DNA of 64,000 nt. Source: Ramlibacter sp. Leaf400. GTDB taxonomy: Bacteria > Pseudomonadota > Gammaproteobacteria > Burkholderiales > Burkholderiaceae_C. The stretch covers positions 123,600-187,599 of the forward strand of contig NZ_LMQL01000015.1 in the NCBI RefSeq assembly GCF_001424545.1. The letters run 5' to 3'. Below the pieces are notes generated by a model. The model saw only the letters and a list, made by a program, of their open reading frames with translations, did not search any database and had not been told where the DNA came from. This document shows, piece by piece, positions 41,376 to 51,052 of the stretch. A program made the position numbers and the translations under genes. Every line of letters starts with the position of its first letter. Within the stretch, counting starts at the first letter, position 1.

Positions 41376-44300
41376 ATGCAACTGCCCGAGATCGCGATCC
41401 GCCGGCCGGTGTTCGCCACCGTGCTGTCGCTGCTGGTGGTGCTGATCGGCGCCGTCAGCTTCAACCGGCTTTCGGTGCGCGAGTACCCGAAGATCGACGA
41501 GCCCGTGGTCACCGTCAGCGTGCGCTACCCGGGCGCCTCGGCCGAGGTCATCGAGTCGCAGGTGACCAAGCCGCTGGAGGACTCCATCGCGGGCATCGAC
41601 GCGGTGGACGTCATCACCTCCATCAGCCGCGCCGAGCAGAGCCAGATCTCGGTGCGCTTCCGCCTGGAGAAGGACGCCGACGCTGCGGCCGCCGAGGTGC
41701 GCGACCGCACCTCGCGGGTGCGCAACCGCCTGCCGCAGGCCATCGACGAACCGGTGATCGCCAAGGTCGAGGCCGACGCCTTCCCGGTGATCTGGCTGGC
41801 CTTCACCAGCGACACGCTCAACCCGCTGCAGATCAACGACCTGGTCAACCGCATCGTCAAGCCGCGCCTGCAGACCGTCACCGGCGTGGCCGACGTGCGC
41901 ATCTTCGGCGAGCGCAAGTACGCCATGCGGGTCTGGCTCGACCCCGACAAGCTGGCCGGCTACCGCCTGACCACCCAGGACGTGGAAGACGCCGTGCGCC
42001 GCAGCAACCTGGAGGTGCCGGCCGGGCGCATCGAGTCGCAGCAGCGCGAGTTCAGCGTGACGTCCCAGACCGACCTGGTGCGGCCGGCGCAGTTTGCCGA
42101 GATCGTGGTCAAGAACGTCAACGGCTTCCCGGTGAAGATCCGCGACATCGCCCGGGTCGAGGAGGCCGCGGCCGACGAGCGCAGCAACGTGCGGCTCAAC
42201 GGGCGCCAGGCGATCTCGGCCGGCGTGATCCGCCAGGCCACCGCCAACCCGCTGACCCTGTCGCAGGGCGTGCGCGAGATGATCCCGCGGCTCAAGCAGG
42301 ACCTGCCGGCCGAGGTCAACATCGACATCGCGAACGACAACTCGCTGTTCATCGACCGGTCGGTCAAGAACGTCTACCGCACCATCGCCGAGGCGGTGCT
42401 GCTGGTGGCGCTGGTGATCTTCGTGTTCCTGCGCACGCTGCGCGCGTCGGTGATCCCCATCGTCACCATCCCGGTGAGCCTGATCGGCACCTTCGCGATG
42501 ATGGCGCTGGCCGGGTTCACCATCAACACGCTCACGTTGCTGGCCCTGGTGCTGGCCATCGGCCTGGTGGTGGACGACGCCATCGTGATGCTGGAGAACA
42601 TCTTCCGGCACATCGAGGAAGGGCTCGACCCGTTCTCGGCCGCGATCAAGGGCGCCCGCGAGATCGGGTTCGCGGTCATCACCATGACGCTGACGCTGGT
42701 GGCGGTGTATGCGCCGCTGGCCTTCACGCCGGGCCGCACCGGCCGCTTGTTCGTCGAATTCGCGCTGGCCCTGGCCGGCTCGGTACTGGTGTCGGGCTTC
42801 GTGGCGCTGACGCTCACGCCGATGATGTGCTCCAAGCTCTTGCGCCACAACCCCAAGCCGAACTTCTTCGACCGGGGCATGGAGCGGCTGCTGGTCGGCC
42901 TGCAGTCCGGCTACGGCCGCACGCTGCGCTGGGTGCTCACCGCAGGCGCGGGCGGCACCGCGGGCCGGCTGCTGCAGGCGCGCTGGATCGTCATCGGCGT
43001 CATGCTGGCCAGCGCGCTGGGCATCGCGCTCGTGTGGCCGACGATGAAGTCCGAGCTGTCGCCGCTGGAGGACCGGGGCACCATCCTGGCCACCATCAAC
43101 GCACCCGACGGCGCCACGCTGGACTACACCAACCGCTATGCCCAGGCGCTGGAGCGCATGGGGCAGCAGCACAAGGAGTTCGACCGCATCTTCGCCAACA
43201 TCGGCAACCCCACGGTGTCGCAGGGCAGCGTGGTGTACCGGGCGGTGGACTGGGAGAACCGCGGGCGCACGACGCTGGACATCGCCCGCGAGCTTCAGCC
43301 GCGGGTGGCCGGGCTGCCGGGCATCAACGCCTTCATCGTCACGCCGCCCTCGCTGGGCCAGGGCTTCCGCGACCGGCCGCTCAACTTCGTCATCCAGACC
43401 TCGGACAGCTACGAAAACCTCGCCCGCACGGTGCGCCAGCTGCAGGACGAGATCGCCAAGAACCCCGGCATCGTCGGCGTCGACGTCGACCTGCGCCTGA
43501 ACAAGCCCGAGCTGCGCATCCAGGTCGACCGCGACAAGGCGGCCGACATGGGCGTGAGCGTCGACGTCGTGGCCAAGGCGTTGGAGACGCAGCTGGGCGG
43601 CCGCCAGGTCACCCGCTACAAGCGCGACGCCGAGCAGTACGACGTGATCATCCAGAACCGCGCCAGCGGCCGCACCACGCCGGAAGACATCGACAGCATC
43701 TACGTGCGCGGCCGCAACGACACCATGATCCCGCTGTCGGCCCTGGTGCAGGTCCAGGAGAGCGTCAGCCCGCGCGAGCTCAATCACTTCGGGCAGCGCC
43801 GCTCGGCCACCATCACGGCCAACCTGTCGCCGGACTACTCGCTCGGGCAGGCGCTGCAGTTCATGGAGCAGACCTCGGCCAAGGTGCTGAAGTCCGGCTA
43901 CACCACCGACCTGAACGGCACCTCGCGCGAGTTCCGCAGCTCGCAGGGCGCGCTGGCCATCGTGTTCGTTCTGGCGCTGGTGTTCATCTTCCTGGTGCTG
44001 GCGGCGCAGTTCGAGAGCTTCGTGGATCCGCTGGTGATCCTGCTGTCGGTGCCGCTGTCGATGATCGGCGCGCTGCTGGCGCTCAAGTGGTCGGGCGGCT
44101 CGCTCAACGTCTATTCGCAGATCGGCCTGATCACGCTGGTGGGGCTGATCACCAAGCACGGCATCCTGATCGTGGAGTTCTCCAACCAGCTGCGCGAGCA
44201 GGGCAAGGGCCTGCTCGACGCGGTGGTGGAAGCCGCTTCGCTGCGCCTGCGCCCGATCCTGATGACGACAGGTGCCATGGTGCTGGGCGCGCTGCCGCTG

Positions 44301-44507
44301 GCCTTCTCCACCGGTGCCGGCGCCGAGAGCCGCATCCAGATCGGCTGGGTGATCGTGGGCGGGATGTCGCTGGGCACGCTGCTCACCGTGTTCGTGGTGC
44401 CGACGATGTACATGCTGTTCGCCCGCGGCAAGGTGCCGGGCGCCAACAAGGCCGTGACCCAGGATGAGCACGCCGAGCCCATCCACGGCGACCTGATAGC
44501 GAAGTAA
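41376..44507 (+). CDS. RND multidrug efflux pump, inner-membrane subunit (HAE1)
   Basis: A 1043-residue AcrB/MdtB/MexF-type pump with 12 helices and two large periplasmic loops. Seen are IRRPVFATVLSLLVVLIGAVS in helix 1 (shortened: RRPVFATVLS), YPKIDEPVVTVSVRYPGAS, helix 4 LAIGLVVDDAIVMLENIFRH with the proton-relay Asp-Asp, and the helix 10 Lys region. The symmetrical second half begins near residue 540. It exports drugs, biocides or metabolites by proton antiport with the adaptor encoded 3 bp upstream and a TolC-like channel elsewhere. The substrate is not predictable. Confidence 0.95.
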   Translation: MQLPEIAIRRPVFATVLSLLVVLIGAVSFNRLSVREYPKIDEPVVTVSVRYPGASAEVIESQVTKPLEDSIAGIDAVDVITSISRAEQSQISVRFRLEKDADAAAAEVRDRTSRVRNRLPQAIDEPVIAKVEADAFPVIWLAFTSDTLNPLQINDLVNRIVKPRLQTVTGVADVRIFGERKYAMRVWLDPDKLAGYRLTTQDVEDAVRRSNLEVPAGRIESQQREFSVTSQTDLVRPAQFAEIVVKNVNGFPVKIRDIARVEEAAADERSNVRLNGRQAISAGVIRQATANPLTLSQGVREMIPRLKQDLPAEVNIDIANDNSLFIDRSVKNVYRTIAEAVLLVALVIFVFLRTLRASVIPIVTIPVSLIGTFAMMALAGFTINTLTLLALVLAIGLVVDDAIVMLENIFRHIEEGLDPFSAAIKGAREIGFAVITMTLTLVAVYAPLAFTPGRTGRLFVEFALALAGSVLVSGFVALTLTPMMCSKLLRHNPKPNFFDRGMERLLVGLQSGYGRTLRWVLTAGAGGTAGRLLQARWIVIGVMLASALGIALVWPTMKSELSPLEDRGTILATINAPDGATLDYTNRYAQALERMGQQHKEFDRIFANIGNPTVSQGSVVYRAVDWENRGRTTLDIARELQPRVAGLPGINAFIVTPPSLGQGFRDRPLNFVIQTSDSYENLARTVRQLQDEIAKNPGIVGVDVDLRLNKPELRIQVDRDKAADMGVSVDVVAKALETQLGGRQVTRYKRDAEQYDVIIQNRASGRTTPEDIDSIYVRGRNDTMIPLSALVQVQESVSPRELNHFGQRRSATITANLSPDYSLGQALQFMEQTSAKVLKSGYTTDLNGTSREFRSSQGALAIVFVLALVFIFLVLAAQFESFVDPLVILLSVPLSMIGALLALKWSGGSLNVYSQIGLITLVGLITKHGILIVEFSNQLREQGKGLLDAVVEAASLRLRPILMTTGAMVLGALPLAFSTGAGAESRIQIGWVIVGGMSLGTLLTVFVVPTMYMLFARGKVPGANKAVTQDEHAEPIHGDLIAK

Positions 44508-44640
44508 CCGATCCTTACAGGCACCGCTACAGGCGCGTGCCTCGACGGTTGGGTCGCCGCTGTCCGACAAGCTGTGCAGTGGCGCGCCGACGTGGCGTTC
44601 CGGGCGATGCTGACGAGTGGCTCTGCCATGGGGCCGCAAC

Positions 44641-44799
44641 ATGCAGCCCATGAAGATCATTCGCTTTATCCACCTGTCGTTCGCCCAAGCGTTCTATGGT
44701 TGGGCCCTCCGCGAGATCGATCCTATGCACCCGGACCTGCCCAAGCTCGTGATGCGGCGGCAGGAACTGGCGGACCAGGCTCGGCAGATGTTCGCCTGA
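44641..44799 (+). CDS. Small conserved-looking protein, unknown function
   Basis: A possible 52-residue protein MQPMKIIRFIHLSFAQAFYG... with an aromatic-rich amphipathic N-terminus followed by WALREIDPMHPDLPKLVMRR and a charged helical end. Codon usage and amino-acid mix look coding, and the REIDPMHPDLP phrase looks like a genuine conserved motif. ATGs at 44641 and 44650 are both possible; neither has a good SD. It stands alone between the RND pump and moeA. No function is assigned. Confidence 0.5.
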   Translation: MQPMKIIRFIHLSFAQAFYGWALREIDPMHPDLPKLVMRRQELADQARQMFA

Positions 44800-44839
44800 G
44801 GGCAGGCTTCGGGGCTTCGCGCCGGCGACGGTGCGGGGC

Positions 44840-46111
44840 CTAGAGCAGGCCCTCGAACATCATCACGTCGACTTCGTCCCCGGCAGCCACGCTGCCCTGG
44901 CCGTGGTGCAGGACGATCAGGCCGTTGGCCTGCACCATCGAGCTGAGCACGCCGGAGCCCTGGTTGCCGGTGGTGCGCACCTCCAGCCGGCCGTCGGCGC
45001 CGGCGGACACGATGCCCCGCTGGTATTCGGTCCTTCCGGGTTTCTTGCGCATGGGCTCCGCACTGCGGGCCCGCAGCAGCGGTGGCGGCGCGCAGTCGCG
45101 GCAGCCCATCAGGCGCAGCAGCGCCGGCCGCACGAACGCCAGGAACGTCACCATCACCGCCACCGGGTTGCCCGGCAGGCCGAACAGCACCGAAGAGCCG
45201 ATGCGGCCCACCGCCATCGGCCGCCCGGGCCGCATGGCGATCTTCCAGAACGCGACGTCGCCCAGCTGCTTCATCATGGCCTTGGTGAAGTCGGCTTCGC
45301 CCACGCTCACCCCGCCGCTGGTGATGATGGCGTCGGCCTGTGCCGCGGCCTGGCGGAAGGCCTGCTCCAGGAGCGCCGGCTCGTCGCGCACCACGCCCAG
45401 GTCGATCACTTCGCAGCCCAGCCGGGCCAGCATCCCGCGCACCGTGTAGCGGTTGCTGTCGTAGACGGCGCCTTCGCGCGGCGGCTCGCCCAGACTGAGG
45501 ATCTCGTCGCCGGTGGAGAAGTAGGCGACCCGCACGCGCCGCAGCACCGGCACGGTGGGCAGCCCCAGGCTGGCCAGCAGGCCGCAGGCGGCGGGGCCGA
45601 GCCGCTCGCCCTGCAGCAGCGCCGGGCGGCCGGCCATCAGGTCCTCGCCCGCGTGGCGGCGGTTGTCGCCGCGCTGGAGAACGCCGGCCGGGATGGCGAT
45701 TCGGCCTTCGCCGGCGGGCTTCGTGAACTCCTGCGGCACGACCGTGTCGAGCCCGGGCGGCATGATCGCGCCGGTCATGATCTTCACGCACTCGCCCGGA
45801 CGCACCTGGCCCTGCCAGGCCTTGCCGGCCAGCGCGGTGCCGACGACGGTGAGTTCCAGCGGCGCATCGGGCCCGAGCTGGGCGCCATCGAACGCGAACC
45901 CATCCATCGCCGAGTTGTCGTGGGGGGGCACGCTCAGGGGCGAGACCACGTCGCGCGCCAGCACGCGGCCCAGGGCTTGCGCGGTGGCGATGTCTTCGGA
46001 TCCGGTGACCGGCTCGACGAGGCGGTCGAGGAACTCGACCACGGCCGGGGCCGGCAGCGCCAGCGGGTCGTAGCCCTGCAGCTGCGCGGCGATCTGCGCC
46101 AGCGTCTTCAC
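44840..46111 (-). CDS. moeA: Molybdopterin molybdenumtransferase MoeA
   Basis: A 423-residue enzyme inserting molybdenum into adenylylated molybdopterin. It contains [36 protein letters not shown] (in part), the MoCF domain with [33 protein letters not shown] and [14 protein letters not shown]. The start is a GTG at 46111 that overlaps the mobA stop (GTGA); there is no ATG at a suitable place. It is the last gene of the moaA-mobA-moeA operon. Confidence 0.96.
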   Translation of the reverse strand: MKTLAQIAAQLQGYDPLALPAPAVVEFLDRLVEPVTGSEDIATAQALGRVLARDVVSPLSVPPHDNSAMDGFAFDGAQLGPDAPLELTVVGTALAGKAWQGQVRPGECVKIMTGAIMPPGLDTVVPQEFTKPAGEGRIAIPAGVLQRGDNRRHAGEDLMAGRPALLQGERLGPAACGLLASLGLPTVPVLRRVRVAYFSTGDEILSLGEPPREGAVYDSNRYTVRGMLARLGCEVIDLGVVRDEPALLEQAFRQAAAQADAIITSGGVSVGEADFTKAMMKQLGDVAFWKIAMRPGRPMAVGRIGSSVLFGLPGNPVAVMVTFLAFVRPALLRLMGCRDCAPPPLLRARSAEPMRKKPGRTEYQRGIVSAGADGRLEVRTTGNQGSGVLSSMVQANGLIVLHHGQGSVAAGDEVDVMMFEGLL

Positions 46112-46716
46112 CGCCGCTCCAGCTCGCGCAGCTCGGCCAGGGTGTTGGCGTTGAAGAAGGCGCGCGGCTCGTCGCCCGGCCGGTCGAACGGCACGACCAC
46201 GGTCTTGTGCTGCGCGGTCCAGGCGTCGATCTTGCGGCCGCCGCCGTGCGTGAAGCGCACCAGGCTGTCCAGCAGGTCGCGCCGCAGCAGGCAGAACACC
46301 GGCTGGGTGCGCAGCTGGCCGTCGGCTTCGGCCGCGCTGGCCATGGCGATCTCGGCGTCGTCGCGTTCGGCCGCTGCGCCCAGGCGCGCGACCAGGTCGG
46401 CGGGGAACAGGGGCGTGTCGCACGGCACCGTGACGACCCAGGGCGTGTCGGACTGCTCCAGGCCGGTGAGGAAGCCCGCCAGCGGCCCGGGGAAGTCGGG
46501 CAGGGCGTCCGGCCAGACCGGCACGCCGAACGATTCGTAGGCCGACAGGTTGCGGTTGGCGTTGATCAGCGTGTCGCCCACCTGCGGCTGCAGGCGCAGC
46601 AGCGTGTGCAGCGCCAGCGGCACGCCGTTGAAGTTCTGCAGGCCCTTGTCGGCCCCGCCCATGCGCGAGCCGCGTCCGCCCGCCAGCACGATCCCGGTGA
46701 CTTCGTCCCGCTGCAT
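46108..46716 (-). CDS. mobA: Molybdenum cofactor guanylyltransferase
   Basis: A 202-residue nucleotidyltransferase that joins GMP to Mo-molybdopterin to give MGD. The nucleotide-binding motif [19 protein letters not shown] (about residues 8-26) is intact, followed by [12 protein letters not shown] and [12 protein letters not shown] with the metal-binding Asp. The stop overlaps the moeA start. The ATG at 46716 lies 2 bp from the moaA stop. MGD implies DMSO-reductase-family molybdoenzymes in this organism. Confidence 0.95.
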   Translation of the reverse strand: MQRDEVTGIVLAGGRGSRMGGADKGLQNFNGVPLALHTLLRLQPQVGDTLINANRNLSAYESFGVPVWPDALPDFPGPLAGFLTGLEQSDTPWVVTVPCDTPLFPADLVARLGAAAERDDAEIAMASAAEADGQLRTQPVFCLLRRDLLDSLVRFTHGGGRKIDAWTAQHKTVVVPFDRPGDEPRAFFNANTLAELRELERR

Positions 46717-46718
46717 GC

Positions 46719-47834
46719 CTAGCCGCCGATGTAGCTCATCTCGACGCGCTTGCGGCCGGTGCCCGCGTCCGGCGGGAGCTGGCTGCGCAGCTGCGAGTAG
46801 CGGTCGGCGCGGCCGTGCCAGATGTGGCCGATGGCCGAAGCCAGCTCTTCGTCGCTGGCGTCGCCGCGCAGCAGGGCGCGCAGGTCGTGGCCCTGCTCGG
46901 CGAACAGGCACAGGTACAGCCGTCCCTCGGTGGAGAGGCGGGCGCGGTTGCAGCTGCCGCAGAAGGCCTGGGTGACGCTGCTGATGACGCCGACCTCGCC
47001 GGCGCCGTCCTCGTAGGCCCAGCGCTCGGCGGTCTCGCCCGGCGCGCTGGGTTCGAGCGCGCGAAGCGGGAAGATCGGATGCAGGCGCTGCACGACTTGC
47101 GCCGAAGGCAGCACCTCGTCCATGCGCCAGCCGTTGGTGGCGCCCACGTCCATGTACTCGATGTAGCGCAGCACCACGCCGGTGCCGCGGAAGTGCCGCG
47201 CCATCGGCACGATCTCGTGCTCGTTGGTGCCGCGCTTGACCACCATGTTCACCTTGATCGGGCCCAGGCCGGCGGCCTGCGCCGCATCGATGCCGCGCAG
47301 CACTTCGGCGACCGGGAAGTCGACGTCGTTCATGCTGCGGAACACCGCGTCGTCCAGCCCGTCGAGGCTGACCGTCACGCGGTGCAGGCCGGCCTGCTTG
47401 AGGGCGGCGGCCTTGCGCGCCAGCAGCGAGCCGTTGGTGGTCAGCGCCAGTTCCACCGGCTGGCCTTCCACCGTGCGAAGCTGGGCGAGCTGCTCGATCA
47501 GCACCTCGATGTTCTTGCGCAGCAGCGGCTCGCCGCCGGTGAGCCGGATCTTGTGCACGCCGTGCGCGACGAACTGGCGGGCCAGGCGGGTGATCTCCTC
47601 GAAAGTCAGCAGCTCCGAATGCGGCAGGTACGGATAGTCCTTGTTGAAGACTTCCTTGGGCATGCAGTAGCTGCAGCGGAAGTTGCAGCGGTCGGTGACG
47701 CTGATGCGCAGGTCGCGCAGCGGGCGATCGAGCCGGTCGCGCAGTTGCCCGGTGGCGGGCACGGGCGCGGCCGGCACGCGCGCCTGCAGGGCGGCGGTGC
47801 GCTGGTCGATGAGGGGAATGACGCGTTCGGCCAC
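46719..47834 (-). CDS. moaA: GTP 3',8-cyclase MoaA
   Basis: A 371-residue radical SAM enzyme, first step of molybdopterin synthesis with MoaC. The N-terminal cluster motif is Cys50-x3-Cys54-x2-Cys57 ([14 protein letters not shown]), followed by [11 protein letters not shown]. The C-terminal cluster is [18 protein letters not shown] and the protein ends in Gly-Gly, as needed for activity. The start is a GTG at 47834 behind GAGGC. A CACAAT box on the minus strand (47841-47846) lies 7 nt upstream, suggesting its own promoter with a very short leader. Confidence 0.96.
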   Translation of the reverse strand: MAERVIPLIDQRTAALQARVPAAPVPATGQLRDRLDRPLRDLRISVTDRCNFRCSYCMPKEVFNKDYPYLPHSELLTFEEITRLARQFVAHGVHKIRLTGGEPLLRKNIEVLIEQLAQLRTVEGQPVELALTTNGSLLARKAAALKQAGLHRVTVSLDGLDDAVFRSMNDVDFPVAEVLRGIDAAQAAGLGPIKVNMVVKRGTNEHEIVPMARHFRGTGVVLRYIEYMDVGATNGWRMDEVLPSAQVVQRLHPIFPLRALEPSAPGETAERWAYEDGAGEVGVISSVTQAFCGSCNRARLSTEGRLYLCLFAEQGHDLRALLRGDASDEELASAIGHIWHGRADRYSQLRSQLPPDAGTGRKRVEMSYIGG

Positions 47835-47878
47835 GCCTCGATTGTGCCGCAGGGTTCGTCCACCCCGACGGCGCGGGT

Positions 47879-48640
47879 TTACACGCAGCGCGCGCCGTCG
47901 ACCTCGATGCAGACGCCCGAGATGAAGGCCGCCTCATCACTCGACAGGTACAGCGCGGCGTTGGCCACGTCCAGGGCGGTGGAGAAGCGGCCGAGCGGGA
48001 TGGTGGACAGGAACTTGGCCCGGCGCGCCTCGTCCACCGGTCCGCCGGCGAACTCGGCCGACAGGCCGGTGTCGGGGTTGAAGACGGGGTTGATGCAGTT
48101 CACGCGGATGTTGTCCGGGCCGAACTCGGCGGCCAGCGACTTGCTGGTGGTGATGACCGCCCCCTTGGAGCCGTTGTACCAGGTCAGGCCCGGGCGCGGC
48201 CGCAGGCCGGCGGTGGAAGCGATGTTGATGAACACGCCGCCCTTGTTGGCGCGGAACGCCGGCACGGCGTGCATCGTGGCCAGGTAGATGCTCTTGACGT
48301 TGATGGCGTAGACGCGGTCGAACTCTTCCTCGCTGACCTCCAGCGCGGGGCGGTTGCGGTGCGTCCAGCCGGCGTTGTTGACCATCACGTCGAGCTTGCC
48401 GTGGCGGTCGACGGCCGCCTGCACCAGCGCCTTCATGTCGGCCGACTTCGTGACGTCGGCGGCGAAGAAGGACGCGCGCCCGCCCTCGGCCTTGATCGCG
48501 GCGACCACCTTCTCGCCCAGCGCAGTGTTGATGTCGTTGACGAGGACCTGCGCGCCTTCCTGCGCCAGGCGCTTGGCGATGCCTTCGCCGATGCCCTGGC
48601 CGGAGCCGGTCACGATGATCGATTTGTCCTTCACTCGCAT
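47879..48640 (-). CDS. Short-chain dehydrogenase/reductase (classical SDR)
   Basis: A 253-residue NAD(P)-dependent oxidoreductase. The cofactor motif TGSGQGIG is at 11-18, NNAG is in [13 protein letters not shown], and the catalytic Tyr155-x3-Lys159 is in WYNGSKG. Asp in VNDIN after strand 2 favours NAD+. SIIVTGSG and the C-terminal [15 protein letters not shown] are typical of 3-oxoacyl-ACP-reductase-like SDRs. It is the third gene after the metal-dependent hydrolase and ALDH, 32 bp downstream of the latter, and is probably part of the TetR-controlled operon. Confidence 0.88.
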   Translation of the reverse strand: MRVKDKSIIVTGSGQGIGEGIAKRLAQEGAQVLVNDINTALGEKVVAAIKAEGGRASFFAADVTKSADMKALVQAAVDRHGKLDVMVNNAGWTHRNRPALEVSEEEFDRVYAINVKSIYLATMHAVPAFRANKGGVFINIASTAGLRPRPGLTWYNGSKGAVITTSKSLAAEFGPDNIRVNCINPVFNPDTGLSAEFAGGPVDEARRAKFLSTIPLGRFSTALDVANAALYLSSDEAAFISGVCIEVDGARCV

Positions 48641-48672
48641 GTCGTTTTCCTTGGGTTTTTGTTTGTCCGGCG

Positions 48673-50124
48673 TCAGCCGTGGCGGATCGCCACCGTCTTG
48701 AGCGTGGTGAAGCCGTACAGGGCCTCGAAGCCCTTCTCGCGCCCGTAGCCCGAGGACTTCACGCCGCCGAAGGGCAGTTCGACACCGCCGCCGGCGCCGT
48801 AGTTGTTGATGAACACCTGCCCGCTCTTGACGCGCTTGGCCATGCGCAGTTGCCGCCCGCCGTCGCGGGTCCAGATGCCGGCCACCAGGCCGAAGTGGGT
48901 GGCGTTGGCCAGCTGCACGGCGTGGTCCTCGTCCTTGAACGACATCGACGCCAGCACCGGGCCGAACACCTCCTCCTGCGCCAGGCGGTGCGTGACGGGC
49001 ACGTCGCGCAGCAGGGTGGGCGCCTGGTAGTAGCCGGTGTCGGGCGCCTCGTCCACGATCTGGCCCTGTGCCACCATGGGGATGTTGGCGTGCTGCGCAT
49101 CGGACAAAAAGTCCCACACGCGCTGCTGCTGCGTGGCGCGGATCAGCGGGCCCACGTCCAGGTCCATCCTCGCGGGACCGACGCGCAGGTTGGCGAAGGC
49201 GCCGCCCAGTCGGTCGAGCAGGGGCTCGTAGATCGACTCCTGCACCAGCAGGCGCGAGCCGGCCGAGCAGGTCTGGCCGGCGTTCTGCACGATGGCGTTG
49301 ATCACCGTGGGCAGCGCGGCGTCGAGGTCGGCGTCCTCGAAGATGATCTGCGGGCTCTTGCCGCCCAGCTCCAGCGTCACCGGGCAGTGGCGCTCGGCCG
49401 CGGCCTGCTGGATCAGCGTGCCCACGCGCGGGCTGCCGGTGAAGCTGATGTGGTCGATGCCCGGGTGGCGCGCCAGCGCATCGCCGACCTCGTGGCCGTA
49501 GCCGGTGACGATGTTGAGGGCGCCGGCCGGGAAGCCGCATTCGGCCGCGAGCTGCGCCACGCGGATCAGCGACAGGCAGGCGTCCTCGGAAGGCTTGACC
49601 ACGCAGACGTTGCCCGCGGCCAGCGCGCCGCCGACGCTGCGGCCGAAGATCTGCATCGGGTAGTTCCAGGGGATCACGTGGCCGGTGACACCGTGCGGCT
49701 CGCGCCAGGTGAACACCGTGTACCCGTCCTGGTAGGGCAGGGTCTCGCCGTGGAGCTTGTCGCAGGCGCCGGCGTAGAACTCGAAATAGCGCACCAGCGC
49801 CAGCGCGTCGGCGCGGGCCTGCTTGGTGGGCTTGCCGCAGTCGCGCTGCTCCAGCGCCGCGAGTTCGTCCGCGTGTTCGGCGACCTTGTTCGACAGGCGC
49901 ATCAGCAGCCGGCCGCGTTCGGCGGCGCTCAGGCGGCTCCAGACGCTGTCGTAGCACTGGCGCGCGGCCTGCACGGCGGCGTGGAGGTCCTCGGGCGTGC
50001 CGCGCTGCAGTTCGTCGAACGGCTGGCCGTCCGACGGGTCGATCACGGGGATGGTGCGGTTGGCGGACGACCGCACGCCTTCATTGCCGATGTAGTGGAG
50101 CTGCATGCCGCGATTTTGCGGCAT
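48673..50124 (-). CDS. Aldehyde dehydrogenase family protein
   Basis: A 483-residue NAD(P)+-dependent dehydrogenase. It shows WNYPMQIFGRSVGGALAAGN, FTGSPRVGTLIQ, the catalytic Glu in TLELGGKSPQIIFEDADLD (in part) and the catalytic Cys near 286 in QNAGQTCSAGSRLLV, then EEVFGPVLASMSF. The substrate cannot be fixed. The ATG at 50124 lies 6 bp after the stop of the hydrolase gene, with GAGGG before it; an ATG at 50106 is the alternative. Its placement between hydrolase and SDR suggests a pathway for an alcohol or aldehyde intermediate. Confidence 0.9.
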   Translation of the reverse strand: MPQNRGMQLHYIGNEGVRSSANRTIPVIDPSDGQPFDELQRGTPEDLHAAVQAARQCYDSVWSRLSAAERGRLLMRLSNKVAEHADELAALEQRDCGKPTKQARADALALVRYFEFYAGACDKLHGETLPYQDGYTVFTWREPHGVTGHVIPWNYPMQIFGRSVGGALAAGNVCVVKPSEDACLSLIRVAQLAAECGFPAGALNIVTGYGHEVGDALARHPGIDHISFTGSPRVGTLIQQAAAERHCPVTLELGGKSPQIIFEDADLDAALPTVINAIVQNAGQTCSAGSRLLVQESIYEPLLDRLGGAFANLRVGPARMDLDVGPLIRATQQQRVWDFLSDAQHANIPMVAQGQIVDEAPDTGYYQAPTLLRDVPVTHRLAQEEVFGPVLASMSFKDEDHAVQLANATHFGLVAGIWTRDGGRQLRMAKRVKSGQVFINNYGAGGGVELPFGGVKSSGYGREKGFEALYGFTTLKTVAIRHG

Positions 50125-50130
50125 CCGCCC

Positions 50131-50949
50131 TCACTGTCCGACGAGGGCGAAACGCTCGCGGTTGTCGACCAGCCAGCGCTCGGAGGCCGAGCTGTCGTGC
50201 TGGTCGGGATGGAAGTCGCGCCGCAGGTAGTCCTTCCAGGGGCGGAAGGTCTGGCGCACCAGGCCGCGCCGGCCGAACAGGTAGGAGGCAGCGCTCTTCC
50301 AGGTGCTCCACTTCCACAGCGTGCCGTCCTGGCGCAGGTTGCTCACGGTCTGCCGGACCGTGTCGCCCAGGAAGATCAGCGTGATGCGGCGGAACCAGCG
50401 GATGCGCCATTCGTGGTCGCCGCCCAGCGCCTGGTAGAGGTCGAAGGCGGTGTTCTTGTGCTCGGACTCCTCGGCGCTGTGCCACAGCCAGAGCGTGGCC
50501 AGGCGCGGGTCGCGGTCGCCCAGCAGGTCGGCGTTGCGCAGCATCCAGTCGGCCAGGATGGCGGTGAAGTGCTCGTTGGCGGCGGTGATGGCCAGCCAGT
50601 GGCGCACGTCCGCGCCTTCCATCAGCTGCAGCCGCTCGCGGGCGCGCGGCTCCCAGTGGTTGACCAGGCCGAGCTTTTCCAGGTGGCCGTTGTAGAGGCT
50701 GTGCAGGCGGCGGTGCGTGGCCTCCTGGCCCACGAAGCCCTGCACCTCGGCGCGGAAGCTCTCCTGCTTTTCCGGCGGCAGCGCCTTGAAGCCGTTGCGC
50801 ACGGAGTCGATGAAGAACTGCTCCCCGACGGGAAAGCTCATCGAGAGCGCGTTGAAGAGCGCGGTGCGGAAGGCGTCGCCCGCGCACCAGTGGCGCTGGA
50901 TGGGCGCTTCCATGTCGACGAGGAGGCGGCGGACGACGAGGTCGGTCAT
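50131..50949 (-). CDS. Metal-dependent hydrolase family protein (PF10118 type)
   Basis: A 272-residue, mostly helical protein. Conserved carboxylate/histidine motifs GQEATHRRLHSLYN, AANEHFTAILADWML and WHSAEESEHKNTAFDLYQ resemble the di-iron-like helical bundle of the PF10118 family, annotated only as predicted metal-dependent hydrolase. True activity is unknown; the E-x2-H pattern would also suit a di-iron oxygenase. First gene of the operon with ALDH and SDR, divergent from tetR. Its promoter overlaps a TetR-type operator. The ATG at 50949 is chosen; the frame upstream would cross the promoter. Confidence 0.82.
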   Translation of the reverse strand: MTDLVVRRLLVDMEAPIQRHWCAGDAFRTALFNALSMSFPVGEQFFIDSVRNGFKALPPEKQESFRAEVQGFVGQEATHRRLHSLYNGHLEKLGLVNHWEPRARERLQLMEGADVRHWLAITAANEHFTAILADWMLRNADLLGDRDPRLATLWLWHSAEESEHKNTAFDLYQALGGDHEWRIRWFRRITLIFLGDTVRQTVSNLRQDGTLWKWSTWKSAASYLFGRRGLVRQTFRPWKDYLRRDFHPDQHDSSASERWLVDNRERFALVGQ

Positions 50950-50964
50950 GTGTGAAAAGGCTGT

Positions 50965-50980
50965 GGTACTGGCGCGTACC
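50965..50980. promoter_or_regulatory. TetR operator 1
   Basis: GGTAC (50965-50969), 6 nt, GTACC (50976-50980). A perfect inverted repeat with the same half-sites and spacing as operator 2, located between the promoter and start codon of the hydrolase gene. Confidence 0.75.
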
Positions 50981-50989
50981 GAGAGGGCG

Positions 50990-51023
50990 ATAATGGTCGC
51001 CGGGCCCGGTACTGTCAAGTACC
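50990..51023 (-). promoter_or_regulatory. Hydrolase-operon promoter with TetR operator 2
   Basis: GGTAC (51008-51012), 6 nt, GTACC (51019-51023) is the second perfect operator. On the minus strand its centre is a consensus -35 TTGACA (51018-51013). After a 17-bp spacer comes CATTAT (50995-50990), a 4/6 match to the -10. Binding of the divergent TetR would cover the -35 directly. Confidence 0.75.
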
Positions 51024-51052
51024 CGGCCTGAAGGAAACACACAATCGGAACC

